From positions 2,232,001 through 2,296,000 of the forward strand of contig NZ_JAUSZX010000001.1 of NCBI RefSeq assembly GCF_030818015.1: a DNA stretch of 64,000 nucleotides, given 5' to 3'. Positions within the stretch are counted from its first letter, which is position 1. The number at the start of each line of letters is the position of its first letter. The notes beneath the pieces were generated by a model. The model worked only from the letters and a program-made list of their open reading frames with translations, searched no databases and had not been told where the DNA came from. The position numbers were made by a program, and so were the translations under genes. Positions 61,193 to 64,000 of the stretch are shown here, one piece after another. This stretch comes from Arthrobacter globiformis. Its GTDB lineage: Bacteria; Actinomycetota; Actinomycetes; Actinomycetales; Micrococcaceae.

Positions 61193-62242
61193 TTAGGAAC
61201 GTCTGATTGCCGGCATGGCCGTACGGGGAGCACCAGTGAGGGTCTCCTTATAGAGCTGAAGGTGTTCAAAGGTCATTCGTTCGGCGCTGAAGCGTGTTTC
61301 GGTGGCGTGGCGGCAGATGCGCCGGTCCAGGGTTCCGGCGTCGTGCAGGGCGAGAACGAGTTCGTGGATTCCGGAGCGCAGGAAGCCGGTTGCGCCGTCG
61401 TCGATGATTTCCGGGGCCGAGCCCTGGGGAGTGGCGATGACGGGGGTCCCGGCGGCGAGGGCCTCGATCATGACCATGCCGAACGGTTCGGGCCATTGAA
61501 TAGGATTCAGCAGGGCCACGGCGTCTCCCAGCAGGGCGTATTTGTCCTGGGTGTTCAGCTCGCCGAGATACTCCACGTCGGGCCCGAGCAGTGGCGCGAT
61601 GACGGCGCGGAAATACTCGTGTTCGTCCCGGCTGGTCATTTTCGCCCCAATCCGCAGCGGCATCTCTGCCAGCCGTGCGGCCTCGATGGCCTGGAGCAGG
61701 CCCTTGTCCGGATTCATCCGGCCCAGAAAGCACGCGTAGCCGCCCCCGCCGCTTCCGACCGGTACCTCGGCGGCGTCGATGCCGTGGTGGATGACACCGC
61801 TGATCCTTAGTTCCGGGGCGGCGCTGGCCTGGTGGTGTGAGATGGCGATGAGAGATGCGTCGGCGGTTATCGCCTGATAGACCCGGCCCAGCTCGCCGGT
61901 GAGAGGTCCGTGCGCTGTGGTCATGATGGGTGCCTGGTTCGGCCGGTGCCGGTACAGCGGCCCGGCGAGGGTGTGGTCGTGGACCAGGTCGACGCCGTCC
62001 ATCCCTTCGTAGGCGGACACAATGTGCCGGAGCTCATCTGATCCCGTCCCGACTCTGGCCAGGTCTGCAACGAAGTCCCCTGGAAGTTGGGGGACCGGGC
62101 AGGTGCTGCCTGCCGCTGCGGCGAGCAGGACCTCGTGTCCAGCAGCGGTCAGACCTCGGGCCAGTGAGTCAACTATGGCCTCGATGCCGCCATAGGCCGG
62201 CGGAGGCACGGGTATCCAGGGCGGAGCGATCAGACCTATGCG
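61193..62242 (-). CDS. Glycosyltransferase family 4 protein
   Basis: 349 aa from ATG 62242, GT-B fold. N-terminal glycine-rich acceptor side (MRIGLIAPPWIPVPPPAYGG then IEAIVDSLARGLTAAGHEV); donor side FLGRMNPDKGLLQAIEAARL and the ExxxxxxxE motif EPFGMVMIEALAAGTPVIAT. Transfers a sugar from a nucleotide donor; acceptor unknown. No neighbouring exopolysaccharide genes. Confidence 0.9.
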   Translation of the reverse strand, partial: RIGLIAPPWIPVPPPAYGGIEAIVDSLARGLTAAGHEVLLAAAAGSTCPVPQLPGDFVADLARVGTGSDELRHIVSAYEGMDGVDLVHDHTLAGPLYRHRPNQAPIMTTAHGPLTGELGRVYQAITADASLIAISHHQASAAPELRISGVIHHGIDAAEVPVGSGGGGYACFLGRMNPDKGLLQAIEAARLAEMPLRIGAKMTSRDEHEYFRAVIAPLLGPDVEYLGELNTQDKYALLGDAVALLNPIQWPEPFGMVMIEALAAGTPVIATPQGSAPEIIDDGATGFLRSGIHELVLALHDAGTLDRRICRHATETRFSAERMTFEHLQLYKETLTGAPRTAMPAIRRS

Positions 62243-62339
62243 CATCCTGGCCCTCCCGTGGGCAAACACAGGGCGGCCCTTGCCCCGCTGGTGCTCGGGT
62301 CGTGAAGCTCAACGACAGATTGCTGGCCCGCTGGGTTGG

Positions 62340-62525
62340 TCATGCCTCAATGTAGAGGCCGGCTGGGCGGCCGCACAACCCGTGGCCCCCGGGCTCCGTG
62401 CCCAGATGGAACGCGAGCTCGGGCACCCCCGGAACTGTGATCTCAGCGTCAGAACCCGCAGTTGGGCCCGCGCCGGGGAGGACGAGCCCGGCCGTGAAGA
62501 GCGCTTTTTCAGTTTCGCGTTTCAT
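62340..62525 (-). CDS. Possible small protein overlapping DUF3040 gene
   Basis: 61 aa from ATG 62525 (MKRETEKALFTAGLVLPGAG), overlapping the DUF3040 stop by 17 bases. No family; weak ribosome site. Confidence 0.3.
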   Translation of the reverse strand: MKRETEKALFTAGLVLPGAGPTAGSDAEITVPGVPELAFHLGTEPGGHGLCGRPAGLYIEA

Positions 62526-62814
62526 GGCTGCCCCCCGGACCTGTCCCGCGCGGGCAGAGGCCGCTGAGGAACCCGTGAGCGCCTGCAACCATCAGCAGGA
62601 AGCCGATGGCACCGAGGACCGTCAGCCGCGTGATACTCCCCGCGATGATCACTGCGAGACCGGCTAAAGCGGCCAGGACACCGTAGACAATACGTGCCGC
62701 CGCCCTGCTGCGGGACAATCCGGCCTTCAGTTCCCTGTCCAGATCCGGATCGGTGGCGGTCAGTTCCTGTTCCAGCTCTTCAAGGCGCCTGCGCTCTTCA
62801 TCCGACAGCGCCAT
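62509..62814 (-). CDS. DUF3040 family membrane protein
   Basis: 101 aa from ATG 62814. ALSDEERRRLEELEQELTAT is the DUF3040 signature; a positively charged linker and two membrane helices (RIVYGVLAALAGLAVIIAGS; LTVLGAIGFLLMVAGAHGFL) follow. Actinobacterial, function unknown. Confidence 0.9.
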   Translation of the reverse strand: MALSDEERRRLEELEQELTATDPDLDRELKAGLSRSRAAARIVYGVLAALAGLAVIIAGSITRLTVLGAIGFLLMVAGAHGFLSGLCPRGTGPGGSHETRN

Positions 62815-63264
62815 AGGAACCTTCCTGCTCACGGAGGTACGGCCGGGAGCCAAAGGACTGGGAATACCACGCCGTTTTCCACACCCTGAGCGCCGGCGGC
62901 ACGGGACGTACCGTGCATTCATTATCTGTCTGTTCCCGGACCCGATCCATAACCCCTCCCCGCGGGAGGGCGGGGACAGGAAGGAATCCGACCCTGGAGG
63001 CAAAGGGCAAGCCCACCTTACACGGCCAGCTCGTAAAACGTGTGGTGACCGGCCCCGATCAAACGCGGGGCACCTGCCCCGATCGCTCCGATCTGCGTCC
63101 AGCGTCTGCAGTGGGGAGGAACAATTCGGCTCTTCCCCCGTTTCGTGGTTGGCGCACCATTCAGGAATGGAAACTGCCCCAGTGAGGGGTGGGGAATAGA
63201 TTCTGCCCGGGTCTTGCTTTTGACTGGCTCGCGTCCGGGTGGGCGTCTGCTCTCAAAGGTAGGC

Positions 63265-63522
63265 TTACGGTGTCCCGGGGTAGCTGGCAAGGATGTAGTC
63301 GGCCGCGGCGGGACCGGCCATTTCGAGCCGGACGTGATAAATATCGATGCCCAAGCGGCGCATGGCGGCCCGGAAGGCGATGTCGGACACCGGACCGATC
63401 CGGTGGAGCAGGCACCAGCTGGTGTACAGGCCGTAGAGGCAGTCCGGCCCAAGCGGGTGGTCCGACTCGGGATCGGGGATGGTGGCTTCATCGAGGAACC
63501 GTTGAAAGTGCGAGATCATCAT
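63265..63522 (-). CDS. Small hypothetical protein
   Basis: About 85 aa (MMISHFQRFLDEATIPDPES, CLYGLYTSWCLLHRIGPVSD, IAFRAAMRRLGIDIYHVRLE). Looks like a helical DNA-primase-type or regulator-associated domain, but I cannot assign it. GAAAGAAG precedes the start. Confidence 0.5.
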   Translation of the reverse strand: MMISHFQRFLDEATIPDPESDHPLGPDCLYGLYTSWCLLHRIGPVSDIAFRAAMRRLGIDIYHVRLEMAGPAAADYILASYPGTP

Positions 63523-64000
63523 GGTCACTTCTTTCTCGGCGTGCATCCGGTTTTGCCGCCACACTGCTCCAGCGGCCGCCTTGGCGGCCGTGCGCAAAGG
63601 CAGGGAAGGGTTCCCGCCTGGACGGGGTACCGGGTTCCGTTCCTGAATTTACGGAGTTCACCCTCACCTGTCCAGATCTCCGGCACCTGAGGGCGTTGCC
63701 GGATACAACCGATGGGCACAGCGCGAGACCGCTCCCGGACACTGGAAGGCACATGTGGGCCTGTGTCAATCCCTGATCCCGCCTAAATGCGGCGCAGGCC
63801 GGCGGCGGTCCCGAGACGAGCCGTACCCCATGCCTACAGGCACACCGGCCCGTCGCCGGTCCTCAACCTGGCTCTGCGGCTTCTAGCCAGCTTCATTGCC
63901 TAAGCACACTTTGTGAGCTGCCCGAGCGCGGGACGACTTGGAAAAGGTACGGGCCTGCATGGGCTGGTTGGAGGAAGCGCGGCGTAAAAAGCAGCTCGGC
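63523..64000. other. Window end without a recognisable gene
   Basis: No family resemblance and no strong hairpin in this stretch. Confidence 0.35.

Noticed and set aside
1..64000. CRISPR arrays and rRNA genes
   Set aside because: No regularly spaced identical repeats and no rRNA signature sequences were seen; the 17-bp direct repeats at 34.65 kb number only two.

Overview
The window looks like accessory-rich chromosome or large plasmid from a high-GC Gram-positive actinobacterium, most likely Arthrobacter, Pseudarthrobacter or another Micrococcaceae. Support comes from GC-rich codon use, frequent GTG starts behind GGAGG sites, and families typical of that group (DUF3618, DUF4193, DUF4235, DUF6286, DUF6153, AmaP/Asp23 clusters). 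Assignment is by family recognition only; no search was run.

Layout. 1-1.6 kb: end of a catabolic cluster (2-hydroxyacid dehydrogenase, RraA-like protein). 2-3.7 kb: an MFS exporter behind a CsoR-type GC-box operator. 3.7-4.3 kb: debris of an IS256 transposase and a small repeated gene. 4.4-6.6 kb: RibD-C reductase, two small membrane genes and a divergent TetR regulator. 6.6-12.7 kb: a copper island read leftward from a second CsoR-type operator (CopZ, CopB-type ATPase, DUF6153, DUF305, BNR-repeat lipoprotein, helical-repeat protein, Cys-rich copper storage protein). 12.8-16.5 kb: small membrane proteins plus two copies of a lineage-specific 'NVAWD' family. 16.6-19.7 kb: a secreted protein with five Ig-like repeats. 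20.3-21.7 kb: an intact IS256-family element. 21.8-34 kb: hypothetical genes, a phosphoribosyltransferase-like protein, a serine recombinase, an IS3 element interrupting a DUF2971 gene, and a zinc metallopeptidase lipoprotein. 34-35.5 kb: gene-poor, with recombination-site-like repeats. 35.6-40.1 kb: two divergent Asp23/AmaP envelope-stress operons with an ECF sigma factor whose neighbour fuses a zinc anti-sigma motif to an Asp23 domain. 41.7-44 kb: class F sortase, lipoprotein and CHRD cell-wall protein. 45.2-50.8 kb: envelope and stress genes (PAP2, YihY/BrkB, CsbD, PRC-DUF2382, DUF3618, holin-like, DUF4235). 50.8-64 kb: stress and zinc-ribbon genes mixed with many frameshifted or truncated copies, two more NVAWD copies, a glycosyltransferase and DUF3040.

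How it works together. Three themes dominate: copper handling under shared operators, envelope stress (Asp23/AmaP with sigma/anti-sigma, plus DUF3618/holin/DUF4235), and genome remodelling. Remodelling is visible as IS insertions with target duplications, an inverted duplication of about 1 kb, dispersed copies of small genes, and a set of 26-bp dyad sites resembling serine-invertase crossover sites, one of which was split by the IS256 element. At least ten genes carry single-base frame changes, often beside G/C runs; real decay and sequencing error cannot be told apart from sequence alone.
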